DNA of 64,000 nucleotides from Streptomyces sp. NBC_01549 (GCF_026339955.1 NZ_JAPEPW010000007.1:1-64000); one strand, 5' to 3'. Counted from the first letter of the stretch, positions 25,617 through 34,297 are shown. Notes: a model not told the origin generated them from the sequence alone. Numbers and translations: made by a program.

Positions 25617-26892
25617 TTCCAACCCGGGTGGGTTGCGGTTCACGGACACTCGACCGCTGTCTGGGCGGTGTTGTCCCTCCGGCACGGGCTTGGCGCCCGG
25701 GGCGGCTATCGCCGTCCTGTCCTGCCGCGACGTTGGTTGCTGCATTGGTGTCCGCGTTGCAGGTGAAGCCGCAGGAGGAGCAGACGAACTCGGCTTGGCT
25801 CTTGCGCGAGTTCTTGTCGATCCATCCGCAGGCACTGCACCGCAGGCTGGTGTAGGGGGCGGGTACGTCCTCGACCCGCCCGGGGGCCTTGTGCTCGGTG
25901 CGCCGGCGCAGCAGGCCCCAGCCCTGCGCGAGGATCGCCCGGTTCAGCCCTGCTTTCTGCGCAACCCGCTTGCCCGGCTCCTTGTTGGTCCCCTTCGCCG
26001 AGCGGGTCATGTTCTTGATGTTCAGCTTCTCGAACCGCACCAGGTCGTACGACCTGGCCAGCATGGTCGAGGTCTTCTCGCACCAGTCCTTGCGCCGGTC
26101 GGCTTCGCGGGCCCTGAGCTCGGCGACCTTCGCGTACTCGGTCGTCTTCTGCGAGCTGTTCTTGGGCGCGCGGGCGCCGCGCCGCTGATGTTTGCGGATC
26201 TGTGCCCGCTCACGGGTGGTGAGCTGGGGACAGTTCAGCATCCGGCCGTCCGACAGGGCCGCGGTGATCGTGACGCCCCGGTCGATGCCGATGACCTCGC
26301 CGGTGCCCGGCGCCGTGACCGGGGCGGGGATGACGGCGAAGGCCATGTGCCACTGCCCGTTCTTCCAAGTGACCCGGAACGTCTTCGCCTGCGGCAGCTC
26401 GGTCCGGGTGAGGCGGAAGCGGACCCAGCCGCAGCCCGGCACCATCACCTGCGCCCATCGCCGGTTCAGCTTCTGGACCACCACCGAGCGGCCCATGACC
26501 TGCCTGCCGGTCTTCGCGTTCAGCTTCGGGCCGCCGTCGGTGTCGAACTCCGGGACGCGGTCGGTGCCGATGACGCGAAAGCCCTCGTGCCGGTGCTTCC
26601 TGCGCCAGGTCGGCTCGCCGAACCCGGAGGTGAACCTCGCCTGCCTGGCCCTTCCGAAGTCCTTCAACGCCTGCTGCTGCACATCCGCGTTGCCCTCACG
26701 CAGCCACTCACTGGCGGTGCGGGCCTCGGTGAGCTGGCGGCACTGCTCGGCGAAACCGGGCGCGGCCTTCCTGCCCCTGTACCAGTACGAATGCTGCTCG
26801 ACGGCCAGATTCCACACGTACCGGGCGTGCGCGCAGTGCAGCAGCATCTGCTGCTCCTGCTCGCCCGTGGGGTACATCCGAAACCTTGCCAT
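25603..26892 (-). CDS. tnpB: TnpB RNA-guided nuclease-like protein
   Basis: A 429-aa TnpB. The N-terminal helix-turn-helix/REC-like part has RFRMYPTGEQEQQMLLHCAH and VWNLAVEQ. The RuvC-like catalytic residues are present: Asp in VIGIDRGV near residue 200, Glu in VRFEKLNIKNM near residue 290, and Asp in TCNADTNAATN near residue 380. A zinc ribbon of two C-x2-C pairs lies between (RCSACGW and FVCSSCGF). All catalytic residues look intact, so it may still cut DNA guided by an omega RNA from the element end. ATG at 26892 lies inside a palindrome shared with the divergent RHH gene. Confidence 0.92.
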   Translation of the reverse strand: MARFRMYPTGEQEQQMLLHCAHARYVWNLAVEQHSYWYRGRKAAPGFAEQCRQLTEARTASEWLREGNADVQQQALKDFGRARQARFTSGFGEPTWRRKHRHEGFRVIGTDRVPEFDTDGGPKLNAKTGRQVMGRSVVVQKLNRRWAQVMVPGCGWVRFRLTRTELPQAKTFRVTWKNGQWHMAFAVIPAPVTAPGTGEVIGIDRGVTITAALSDGRMLNCPQLTTRERAQIRKHQRRGARAPKNSSQKTTEYAKVAELRAREADRRKDWCEKTSTMLARSYDLVRFEKLNIKNMTRSAKGTNKEPGKRVAQKAGLNRAILAQGWGLLRRRTEHKAPGRVEDVPAPYTSLRCSACGWIDKNSRKSQAEFVCSSCGFTCNADTNAATNVAAGQDGDSRPGRQARAGGTTPPRQRSSVREPQPTRVGIPLF

Positions 26893-26923
26893 GGGACCAA
26901 CCTAGCTCAATCATGGTCCCATG
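26890..26923. promoter_or_regulatory. Palindrome over both start codons, tnpB and RHH gene
   Basis: A perfect 10-bp inverted repeat (catgggacca at 26890-26899, tggtcccatg at 26914-26923) with a 14-bp spacer. Each arm contains one of the two divergent start codons (tnpB ATG 26892, RHH ATG 26921), leaving only 28 bp between them and no room for ribosome sites, so both mRNAs are probably leaderless. A dimeric RHH protein is a natural ligand for such a repeat, giving joint repression of both genes. Confidence 0.7.
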
Positions 26924-27124
26924 AAGCATGTAAACCTGAGACTCCCCGACGACCTGCACGAACAGGCCCGAGCCGCCGCCGAGGCCGACGACCGTTCCCT
27001 GAACTCCTGGCTGATTGCCGCCGTGCGACGCGCCGTCACCCCGGGCAAGACGCCGAATCGCCCTGAAGGCGATTCGGCCACCCCTGCCCCGCTCCGCGGG
27101 AGCGAGCATTCACCCCGGCCCTGA
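26921..27124 (+). CDS. Ribbon-helix-helix (Arc/HicB-like) protein
   Basis: A 67-aa protein. Residues 2-8 (KHVNLRL) form the DNA-contacting strand, followed by PDDLHEQARAAAEADDRSL and NSWLIAAVRRAV, the two RHH helices. The C-terminal 25 residues are Pro-rich and probably disordered. It resembles the antitoxin-type RHH proteins, but no toxin gene is next to it. Its only partner is the divergent tnpB. Autoregulation through the palindrome at 26890-26923 and control of tnpB are inferred. Confidence 0.8.
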   Translation: MKHVNLRLPDDLHEQARAAAEADDRSLNSWLIAAVRRAVTPGKTPNRPEGDSATPAPLRGSEHSPRP

Positions 27125-27248
27125 AGGACCGGGCACCCTGCCCGAAAACGCGGTGGATGAGCCGTTTCCATAGGGCGCAATCCGCTGCATGGGGCCCTTT
27201 CGTGTGCCCGCGTCTGTAGAGGGGCAGCTGAGCAAGATGTCTGTTCGC

Positions 27249-28091
27249 CTACTGGCGACCGGAGTCGCGGGCCGCGCTCACGATGAGATCCGTGACCGCC
27301 TGGGGGTGCGAGATCAGGGACACGTGCGAGGAGTTGATCTCCACCGTCTTGCGCGCGTGTGCGCGCTTGGCCTCGTACCGCTCAAGGCTTGGGTCTATGG
27401 CCCGGTCCTGCCTGCCGACGAGCACGTAGACCGGCTTGTCCCGCCAGGCCGCTGCGGTGAGCTTGTCGCTGAACGCCGACTGCGCGATCGGGCGCTGCGT
27501 CGACGCCATGACGGACGTCTGCTGCTGCGAGAGGTCCTGGGCGAAGACCGAATGGAGCTTGCCGGCCTGGATGTACACGTCCGTGCCCGTGGTGCCGTCG
27601 CCGTTGCGGAAGGGCACTTGCTGAAGCGCCTTGGTCAGCGGGGCGGCCGGGAACTTGCCGGAGAGGCTGGCGAACGACTCACCCTTGTCCGGCATGATCG
27701 CGTTGACGTACACCAGCGCCTTGACGTTGTCGAGCCCGGCGGCCGCCTGCGAGATCACCTCGCCGCCGTAGGAGTGTCCGACGAGGACGATCGGCCCCTT
27801 GATGGTTTTCAGGAGGCTGTTCAGGTACGTCGAGTCCTGGGGTATGCCGCGCAGCGTGTTGGGCGGGGCGATGACCTGGTAGCCGTCCCGCTGCAGGCGC
27901 TGCACCACTGCGTTCCAGCTGGACCCGTCGGCGAATGCTCCGTGTACGAGCACCACGGTCGGCTTCTGGCCCCCCGGGGCCCTGCCGAGGTCGTCTGCGG
28001 CGTGAGCCGGCACCACGGTCAGGACGAAGAGCACCGCCGCTCCGAGGGCCAGTCCACCCTTGCCTGATTTCAAGATCCCAGAGGCGGTCAC
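27249..28091 (-). CDS. Secreted alpha/beta hydrolase
   Basis: A 280-aa exported hydrolase. The signal peptide (about residues 1-31) ends VVPAHA before ADD. The fold shows the oxyanion strand VVLVHGAFADGSSW, the nucleophile elbow GHSYGG (Ser about residue 120), the acid in VGRQDRAIDP and the catalytic His in SSHVSLISHP near the C-terminus. It resembles the chloroperoxidase-like, cofactor-free hydrolases. The start is GTG 28091 after aggaaggggaagcac; the long open frame upstream to 28874 is not coding. It stands alone, and the substrate is unknown. Confidence 0.87.
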   Translation of the reverse strand: MTASGILKSGKGGLALGAAVLFVLTVVPAHAADDLGRAPGGQKPTVVLVHGAFADGSSWNAVVQRLQRDGYQVIAPPNTLRGIPQDSTYLNSLLKTIKGPIVLVGHSYGGEVISQAAAGLDNVKALVYVNAIMPDKGESFASLSGKFPAAPLTKALQQVPFRNGDGTTGTDVYIQAGKLHSVFAQDLSQQQTSVMASTQRPIAQSAFSDKLTAAAWRDKPVYVLVGRQDRAIDPSLERYEAKRAHARKTVEINSSHVSLISHPQAVTDLIVSAARDSGRQ

Positions 28092-28394
28092 GTGCTTCCC
28101 CTTCCTCGGCGTACCAGGTGAACTCGGCTTCTTCGGCGACTGAGCACAGTAAGAATCGTGCGGCGCGGAACGCGGAGAGCCGACGGTGGGTACTTGGCGG
28201 CGGCCGCGGTCACCGCTGCCGCCGCTTCGGATATCACAATGTTCGCGTGTCTGCGTTTTCCGCGCATCCGGTGCCCTGCTGGGTGATCGGCAGCGGAAGG
28301 TACGGCTCCCGATGGCGAGCGCGCCGCTTCGCAGGTCAGGAGGGGTGCACATGGGTGAATTGCAGGTCTTATCGGCCGGTCTTAGCGTGGATTC

Positions 28395-28616
28395 ATGGCT
28401 ATGGCAACGACGAGTCCGGTGACCGGTGAGGTCCTCAGGAGGTTCGCCGAGCTGACCCTGCAGTCGGGCATGGCCTTCATCAACGGCAACACGGCCAGCT
28501 ACCCCGAGATCCCCTTCGGGAGCGTCAAACGCAGCGGCTACGGACGCGAGCTGTCCGACCTCGGCATGCGGGAGTTCATGAACGCCAAGACCGTCTGGAT
28601 CGGCCAGGACGCCTGA
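28395..28616 (+). pseudogene. Aldehyde dehydrogenase with a large in-frame deletion
   Basis: ATG at 28395 begins like a succinate-semialdehyde-type dehydrogenase (MAMATTSPVTGEVLRRFAEL) but after about 22 residues jumps to the C-terminal end: SGMAFINGNTASYPEIPFG, VKRSGYGREL, LGMREFMNAKTVWI. Around 380 residues, including the catalytic Cys and Glu, are gone, while both ends stay in one frame. The product would be a 73-aa inactive peptide. Confidence 0.8.
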
Positions 28617-28625
28617 ACCCCCCGA

Positions 28626-28778
28626 TAGCGGGCGGCAGTCGACACCGCCCGTGCCGCCGGCCTGCGCCTGGGCATCGCGGAAGTCGTACGCGAACGCCTC
28701 CACCTCGCGGCCGACGGCGGACTGGGCCGCGCGGATGTCGCCGCGACCTACCGAATGTCCCGCCGGGCCGCATCCTGA
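28626..28778 (+). pseudogene. C-terminal fragment of an NAD-binding dehydrogenase
   Basis: In one frame the segment reads VDTARAAGLRLGIAEVVRER and LHLAADGGLGRADVAATYRM before TGA. It matches the last helix bundle of 3-hydroxyisobutyrate/6-phosphogluconate dehydrogenase-type enzymes (substrate-binding C-terminal domain). No N-terminal Rossmann part is present. It is a remnant beside the deleted aldehyde dehydrogenase. Confidence 0.5.
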
Positions 28779-28815
28779 CCGGGCCGTCCCGTTCGAGAGA
28801 GGCGAGGGAGGAACG

Positions 28816-29613
28816 ATGACCCGTGCCGGCATCGCCGCCGCGCGTTCGAGCACGGCGCAACTGGCGGAGATCATTCCCCAGGTGGACGACGAGCAATGGG
28901 ACCTGCCGTCCGCATGCGACGGCTGGCGCGTGATCGACGTGCTGGCCCACCTCGCGGCCCTCGCCTCCGAGGCGGTGGACCCGCCACCGCCCGACCCCTC
29001 ACTGCCGAAGAACCGCGAGCGCTACCACGACCTGCGCGTCGACGAACGCCGTGGCTGGAGCCATGCGGAAGTCCTCGACGAGTGGCGGCGCAGCACACCT
29101 CGCCAGCTGGACCTCCTGGAAGCGGCCCAGGAGGTACCCGGGGCCGACGAGGCCGTCCAGGTGGCCGGGCTCGGGACGTATCCGCGCCACCTCCTGGCGA
29201 ACACCATGGCTTTCAACGTCTTCTGTCACCTCCGCAACGACATGCTCGCCCCGGACGGCCCGCTCCCGTTCACCCTGCCGGAACCGACCGACGACCAGGT
29301 CACCCCCGCCGTCGACTTCATGCTCGCCGGCCTCCCCCAGATGCAGGGGCCCGAACTCACCGCCACCGTCCGCAGGCCTCTCGTCCTCGACCTGACCGGG
29401 CCGGGCGCCACCACCGTCACCCTCCTCCCCGCGACCGAGCCGGACGGGCAGCTGACCGTGGCACCCGGTGCGGACGCCACCACCCGGGTCCACAGCACGG
29501 CACTCGCCTTCATCGCCTGGGCCACCACCCGCAAACCCTGGCGCGACCACTGCCGCATCACGGGGGACACATCCGCCGCGACACCGTTCCTCGACCGCCT
29601 CAACATCATTTAG
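28816..29613 (+). CDS. Mycothiol-dependent maleylpyruvate isomerase-family protein
   Basis: A 265-aa protein with the MDMPI N-terminal DinB-like four-helix domain (LAEIIPQVDDEQWDLPSACD, GWRVIDVLAHLAAL with the metal-binding His, and LANTMAFNVFCHLRNDML). A C-terminal domain follows (TVRRPLVLDLTGPGATTVTL). Related proteins use mycothiol in detoxification or isomerisation. The ATG at 28816 follows gagggagga; an open frame upstream is non-coding. It converges on the oxidoreductase at 29796. The substrate is unknown. Confidence 0.82.
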   Translation: MTRAGIAAARSSTAQLAEIIPQVDDEQWDLPSACDGWRVIDVLAHLAALASEAVDPPPPDPSLPKNRERYHDLRVDERRGWSHAEVLDEWRRSTPRQLDLLEAAQEVPGADEAVQVAGLGTYPRHLLANTMAFNVFCHLRNDMLAPDGPLPFTLPEPTDDQVTPAVDFMLAGLPQMQGPELTATVRRPLVLDLTGPGATTVTLLPATEPDGQLTVAPGADATTRVHSTALAFIAWATTRKPWRDHCRITGDTSAATPFLDRLNII

Positions 29614-29795
29614 ACGATGTCCTGTGCGGTGAGACGAACTCGGGCTGGGTGCCCGTCCGGGCGGCGGGCGTGCAGCGTGCCGGCCCCGATACGCTGCCCG
29701 CATGATTCGCGCTGTGACCTCGACCTCGTGATGACGCTCGCACCAGCCCCACGCGCACGGATTCCCCTCATGGCACCGGAGTTCGGGTGCCAGTC

Positions 29796-30812
29796 TTACG
29801 GACGGGCTTGCGTGCGGTCCCGCACGATGATCTTGCCGGTGTTCTCGCCGCGCAGCATTCCCAGGAACGCGTCCAGGATGTGCTCGAAACCGTCGATCAC
29901 CGTCTCGTCCAGAGCGAGCCGGCCGCTCTGCAGATGCGGTACCGCGACCTCGTACAACTCCTCCTGCACGTCGCGGTAGTTGCTGACCAGGAAGCCCTCC
30001 ATGCGGAGGCTCTTCTCCACGATGTCCGCGTAGTTGAAGCGCGGCGACGGCGCGTCGGGGGTGTTGTACTGGCTGATCGTGCCGACGCGGACGATGCGCC
30101 CGAACTCGCGCAGCGCTCCCACCGCCGCGGCCAGTTGCTCGCCGCCGACGTTGTCGACGAACACGTCGATGCCGCCCGGCGCGGCCTTGCCGAGCAGGTC
30201 GGCGGCGGGCCCGTCGTGGTAGTCGAAGACGGCGTCATAGCCCACCTCCCGCATGAGGTGGCCGGCCTTCGCCGCCGAGCCGGCGCTGCCCACGAGCCGT
30301 CCGGCGCCGAGCAGTCTGGCGAACCGCCCGGTGGCCGTGCCGACCCCGCCCGCGGCGGCCGACACGAACAGGTCCTCCCCCTCCTGGAGCCGGGCGATCC
30401 GGGTCAGGCTCACATAGGCGGTCAGGCCGGTGCCGCCGAGGGCGCTCAAGTACGCGGTCAGGGGCACCCCGTCGAAGAGGGGCAGTCGCCGGATCTCCTC
30501 GGGCGTGACCACCGCGTGCGTGCGCCAGCCCTGCCGGTGGAACACGATCTCGCCCTCGGTCAGCCGAGGCGTGCGCGAGGCGATCACCCGCCCGATGGCG
30601 CGGCCCTCCAGCGGTGCGTCGAGTGCGAAGCCGCCGGGCACGTCGTCCATCATCTCGCGGTGGTAGGGGTCGACGGACCAGTAGAGGTTCTCCACGAGCG
30701 CGCTGCCGGCCGCGGGGTCGGGAAGCGTGGATTCGACGAAGGCAAAGTGCTCGGCGGTGGGAAAGCCGTGGGGGCGGGCGGTCTGGTGCACGGTGAGCGC
30801 GGTCTCGTTCAT
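29796..30812 (-). CDS. NADP-dependent MDR oxidoreductase
   Basis: A 338-aa medium-chain dehydrogenase/reductase of the leukotriene B4 dehydrogenase/CurA type without zinc ligands. Landmarks: YWSVDPYHREMMDD, the nucleotide motif SAAAGGVGTATGRFARLLGA, KAGHLMREVGYDAVFDYHDG, IDVFVDNVGGEQLAAAV, and GRIVRVGTISQYN. It reduces activated double bonds using NADPH. The start is ATG 30812. It is divergent from a LysR-type regulator with 100 bp between them, an arrangement typical of a LysR gene controlling its neighbour. Confidence 0.9.
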   Translation of the reverse strand: MNETALTVHQTARPHGFPTAEHFAFVESTLPDPAAGSALVENLYWSVDPYHREMMDDVPGGFALDAPLEGRAIGRVIASRTPRLTEGEIVFHRQGWRTHAVVTPEEIRRLPLFDGVPLTAYLSALGGTGLTAYVSLTRIARLQEGEDLFVSAAAGGVGTATGRFARLLGAGRLVGSAGSAAKAGHLMREVGYDAVFDYHDGPAADLLGKAAPGGIDVFVDNVGGEQLAAAVGALREFGRIVRVGTISQYNTPDAPSPRFNYADIVEKSLRMEGFLVSNYRDVQEELYEVAVPHLQSGRLALDETVIDGFEHILDAFLGMLRGENTGKIIVRDRTQARP

Positions 30813-30858
30813 GCCCGGACCGTAGGGCGGGAATGCGCCGCCCGGGCAGCCGGTTGGG

Positions 30859-30883
30859 CTCATGCGACACACCGTCCCATGAG
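30859..30883. promoter_or_regulatory. Putative LysR operator
   Basis: An interrupted inverted repeat ctcatg (30859-30864) ... catgag (30878-30883) lies midway between the divergent oxidoreductase and LysR genes. Its spacing (13 bp) fits the T-N11-A type sites bound by LysR dimers. A related half-site, ttctcatacgttgag, follows. Confidence 0.5.
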
Positions 30884-30912
30884 CAGTTCTCATACGTTGA
30901 GGTGAGCGCCCC

Positions 30913-31830
30913 GTGGCCCGCACGACCGACTCCGATCTCGCCCCACAGGAACTGCGCGTCCTGGTGGCGGTCGCGGACACGGGCGGTTTCTCGGCCGCGG
31001 CCGGCGTACTCGGTCTGACCCAGTCCGCGGTCTCCCACTCGGTTCGCGGCAGCGAGCGCAAGATCGGTGCCGTCCTCTTCGAACGCGGCCGCACCGGCGC
31101 CCGCCCCACCCCCGCCGGAGACAAGGCCGTCGCGCACGCCCGCCGCATCCTTCGCCTGCTGGACGTCCTGACCGCCGAGGCGCGCGGCGCGGCGCGGCCC
31201 GATGCCGCGGAGGGGCCGCTGCGGATCGCGGCTTTCCGCAGCGCGGCTCTCCACCTGCTGCCGGCCGTCCTGCAGCGGCTCCGCGCCCGACATCCCAGGA
31301 TCGAGCCGCGGGTGCGGATCGTACGCGAGGTGGGGCGCGGCACAGCGGGCGAAGTGGCCGACGGGAAAGCCGACATAGCCATCGCCACACTGGGCGGCTC
31401 CGTGCTGCTTCCACCAGGTCTGGTCGCGAACGGACTCCTTGAAGAGCCGTATGCCCTGGTGCACGCGACGGGTCACGCCGCCCCGCGCTCGCTGCCGCTG
31501 GTCGACTGGGCCGAGAACTGCGGCTCGTACACCCGCGACTGGTGGGCTGCGCAGGACTGGATCCCGAAGGCAACCGTCGAGGCCGAGGACGACGGAGCGG
31601 TGCTCTCCTTGGTGAGCGCAGGTCACGGAATGGCGATCATGCCGGCGCTCTCCTTGGTCGGAGCACCGGACTCGGTCGGGATCACTGATCTCGGCCCCGA
31701 GCGCCCGACACGCCAGGTCGGCTATGTCACCACGTCCGAACTGGCCGGATCCGCTGTCGTGCGCGCCTTGGTGAGGGAACTGCGGGCGACGCTCCCGCAG
31801 GATGTGAGCCTTCTCAGCCGCGAGGCTTGA
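30913..31830 (+). CDS. LysR-family regulator
   Basis: A 305-aa LysR regulator. The HTH lies in residues 12-60 (ELRVLVAVADTGGFSAAAGV, LGLTQSAVSHSVRGSE), then a linker helix and an effector domain with LRIAAFRSAALHLLPAVLQR and DIAIATLGGSVLLPPG. The GTG at 30913 is the start. It is divergent from the MDR oxidoreductase, its probable target. Its 3' end overlaps the IS3/ISL3 relic by 17 bp, so the last codons may derive from that element. Confidence 0.87.
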   Translation: MARTTDSDLAPQELRVLVAVADTGGFSAAAGVLGLTQSAVSHSVRGSERKIGAVLFERGRTGARPTPAGDKAVAHARRILRLLDVLTAEARGAARPDAAEGPLRIAAFRSAALHLLPAVLQRLRARHPRIEPRVRIVREVGRGTAGEVADGKADIAIATLGGSVLLPPGLVANGLLEEPYALVHATGHAAPRSLPLVDWAENCGSYTRDWWAAQDWIPKATVEAEDDGAVLSLVSAGHGMAIMPALSLVGAPDSVGITDLGPERPTRQVGYVTTSELAGSAVVRALVRELRATLPQDVSLLSREA

Positions 31831-32275
31831 CCAGGTCGAGTGGGCCAGTTGCCTGACGTGGGCAGCCGTGGTGTGCCACGGCCGTCTTGTGAGCCGCCTC
31901 GCTCAGGTTCTTCCACGGACGGAAGCGGTCCGCGACCTGTACGGCATCCGGCGCGCCGGCCCGGACGCCCGGCCGCCACTCCTTCTCCGCCTTCAGCAAC
32001 CGGGCGTTCTCCGCCCGCAACCGGGCCAGTTCCCCAGCCGGACTCCCGCCGGCCTCGCGGCGCTCGGGCAGTGCCTGGAACTCGTTTTCCTTGCGGCCCC
32101 ACGTCCTCAGCGACTCGGCGGTGAGGCCGAGGTCCGCCGCCACCGCCGCGTATGTGCGCTTGCCGCCCACGGCGCGACAGAGCGCGACCGCGTCCTTCCT
32201 GAACTCCTCCGGATACGGAGACCTGCGTCCGTCCCACCTGGACATCCCTCCCTGGACCATCAAGATCCACTGTCA
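31814..32275 (-). pseudogene. IS3 orfA fused to an ISL3 transposase fragment
   Basis: The 5' end near 32275 (reading tgacagtggatcttgatgg) is the left end of an IS3-type element. The orfA start at 32245 reads SRWDGRRSPYPEEFRKDAVA, AAVAADLGLTAESLRTW, then an orfA coiled coil (LARLRAENARLLKAEKEW). Just after, the frame continues into PDAVQVADRFRPWKNLSEAA and HKTAVAHHGC, which belongs to an ISL3-family transposase. This is a chimera from recombination between two elements. The same IS3 left end recurs at 38279. Confidence 0.75.
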
Positions 32276-32399
32276 GGGTGTCCACTCCAAAGGATCAGCC
32301 TCAGCCGTCACAAGGGAGGTGACTTGCCGGTCAACTAGTTGCCGGGAATCACCGCTCTGGACGACCTCCGCCATGTCCGACACCACAAGGAGAACTGAG

Positions 32400-33611
32400 A
32401 TGACCACCACCGCCACCCCCCTCGCACCGCAGGACGACCAGCTGGCCGCCGACTTCTACCTCTACGAGGCACTGCTGTCGGACGAGGAGCGCAAGATACT
32501 GCTCAAGGCCCGCACCTTCCTGCGCGAAGAGGTCAAGCCGCTGGTCAACGAGTACTGGAGCAAGGGCGAGTTCCCCAAGGAGCTGATCGAGAAATTCCGC
32601 GGCAGCGGACTGGCCGCTCTGTCCTACGAGGGCTACGGCGAGCACCTGCCGGCCATCAGCCACCTGCTCGACGGCATGCTCGCCATGGAGATGAGCCGCG
32701 TCGACGCCTCGTGCGCCACCTTCTTCGGCGTCCACAACGGGCTCGGCTTCTACTCCATCTACTACGGCGGCGACCAGGAACAGCGCGACCGGTGGCTGCC
32801 CGCCATGGCCTCGATGGAGAAGATCGGCGCCTTCGCCCTGACCGAGCCGCTCGGCGGCTCCGACGTCTCCGGCGGCATGCGCACCACCGCCAGGCGCGAG
32901 GGCGACACCTGGGTCCTCAACGGCGCCAAGAAGTGGATCGGCAACGCCACCTTCGCCGACTACGTCGTGGTGTGGGCGCGGGACGTCGACGACAACCAGG
33001 TCAAGGGCTTCGTCGTGGAGAAGGGCGCCCCCGGCTTCGAGCCGGTGAAGATCGAGGGCAAGATCGCGCTGCGGATCGTGGAGAACGCCGAGATCACCCT
33101 GACCGACGTACGCGTGGCGGAGGCGAACCGCCTCCAGAAGATCAACTCCTTCCGGGACGTCGCGGAGATCCTGCGCTTCACCCGCAGCGGAGTCGCCTGG
33201 CAAGCCCTGGGCGTCATGATCGGCGCCTATGAACTCGCGCTCGACTACGCCAAGGAGCGCCGGCAGTTCGGCCGTCCGATCGCCAAGTTCCAGATCGTCC
33301 AGGACCTGTTGGTGAAGAGCCTGGGCAACATCACCGCCTCCTGGGGCATGCTGGTACAGCTCGCCCGGCTGCAGGACCAGGGCATCTTCCGCGACGAGCA
33401 CTCGTCGCTGGCCAAGGCGTTCGTCACCTCCCGTATGCGGGAGGTTGTCGCCTTCAGCCGCGAGATCTTCGGCGGCAACGGCATCCTCCTCGACTACGAC
33501 GTCGCCCGGTTCTTCGCCGACGCAGAAGCCCTCTACTCCTACGAGGGCACCCGCGAGATGCAGACCCTCATCGTCGGCAAGTCCATCACCGGGCACAGCG
33601 CCTTCGTGTAG
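32400..33611 (+). CDS. Acyl-CoA dehydrogenase, glutaryl-CoA-type
   Basis: A 403-aa flavoprotein acyl-CoA dehydrogenase. Landmarks: the N-terminal helical domain (LKARTFLREEVKPLVNEYWS), FALTEPLGGSDVSGG (FAD/substrate signature 1), VLNGAKKWIGNATFADYVVV, KERRQFGRPIAKFQIVQDLL (signature 2) and a catalytic Glu in YSYEGTREMQTLIVG near residue 381. Position and context of the Glu fit the glutaryl-CoA/short-branched type. The ATG at 32400 follows aaggag. It stands alone between IS relics, so its pathway cannot be told. The start of its upstream region was probably brought in by the IS3-type element. Confidence 0.9.
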   Translation: MTTTATPLAPQDDQLAADFYLYEALLSDEERKILLKARTFLREEVKPLVNEYWSKGEFPKELIEKFRGSGLAALSYEGYGEHLPAISHLLDGMLAMEMSRVDASCATFFGVHNGLGFYSIYYGGDQEQRDRWLPAMASMEKIGAFALTEPLGGSDVSGGMRTTARREGDTWVLNGAKKWIGNATFADYVVVWARDVDDNQVKGFVVEKGAPGFEPVKIEGKIALRIVENAEITLTDVRVAEANRLQKINSFRDVAEILRFTRSGVAWQALGVMIGAYELALDYAKERRQFGRPIAKFQIVQDLLVKSLGNITASWGMLVQLARLQDQGIFRDEHSSLAKAFVTSRMREVVAFSREIFGGNGILLDYDVARFFADAEALYSYEGTREMQTLIVGKSITGHSAFV

Positions 33612-34127
33612 GCCGTCCGGCAACCTCCGAGGAAGCGTGTGCCGCTCGCGCGATGACAGCACGGACGGCACACGCCCTGACACGACATGCCGCCGACGCC
33701 GGCGCATCTCGACCACGGCGGCCACTCTCGGAGGATCTCTGTCAGACGCTGTTGCCTTTCCGTACGTGATCGACGGGTTTCCGCTGGTCGGGGACAGGAA
33801 CGGTGGTTCCGTGGGATACGGACGCGCAGTCGGCGCCCGGGCGTGCGGCAAAGCCGAAGTCGCAGGTACCGGTGTGGCGCCAAGGGCCGGCCTGGTCGGT
33901 GCTGTCGGTGGCCTACCAACGCTTCCTTAAGGTGCTCGCGGACCCGGCCCGGCTCCATCAAAGCCCATTGACCAAGCAGCTCTCCCCCGAACGCCTCCAC
34001 GAACGCGGTGCGGACCACCGGATCCGCACGGCACATTGCCGCGACCATGCCCATGCCGAAGCCCGCGACGGAGGCCACGGCGCGCACCCGCGCGTCCCCA
34101 GCCGCGGTCATCAGCGCGGCACCCCGG
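33612..34127. other. Region without an intact gene
   Basis: On the minus strand from 34105 to 33930 a coding-like segment reads RAVASVAGFGMGMVAAMCRA, then AFVEAFGGELLGQWALMEPG. It has no matching start or end and its family is unclear. It is probably a gene remnant. The rest shows nothing recognisable. Confidence 0.35.
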
Positions 34128-34250
34128 AACTTCTTGTCGTGTGACCGTGAACGTGATCTTGAGATGTCGTGGGATGTGCGGGAGTGGCTGCCGCCCGAGC
34201 ACCTGTGCTGGAAGATGCTCGACGTCGTCGAGCTACTGGCGGATACACAT
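34128..34250 (+). pseudogene. IS1182/IS5-like transposase N-terminal fragment
   Basis: A frame reads DLEMSWDVREWLPPEHLCW followed by KMLDVVELL, the start of an IS1182-type transposase (the WLPxxHL motif is characteristic). Homology stops after about 30 residues. Confidence 0.45.
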
Positions 34251-34297
34251 GGATCTCACCTTTCGGTGGGGTGTGCTGTTTGCACGGTGTCTGCAGG

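Larger units (their letters stand above)
25591..27140 (-). mobile_element. IS605/IS1341-type element with tnpB and an RHH gene
   Basis: A tnpB-only element. The right end carries the hairpin 25595-25616. The left end near 27095-27140 has an imperfect hairpin-forming stretch (ccccggccctgaaggaccggg) typical of these ends. It holds tnpB on the minus strand and a small ribbon-helix-helix gene on the plus strand. No tnpA (Y1 HUH transposase) is present, so movement would need help in trans. Exact cleavage sites are not identifiable without an empty site. Confidence 0.75.

Noticed and set aside
25633..27066. Large plus-strand frame opposite tnpB
   Set aside because: It mirrors tnpB codons; the minus-strand TnpB has all catalytic motifs, so the plus frame is an antisense shadow.
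32349..33851. 500-codon minus-strand frame opposite the acyl-CoA dehydrogenase
   Set aside because: It is a Leu/Val/Gly/Asp-rich antisense shadow with no domain; the plus-strand enzyme is unambiguous.
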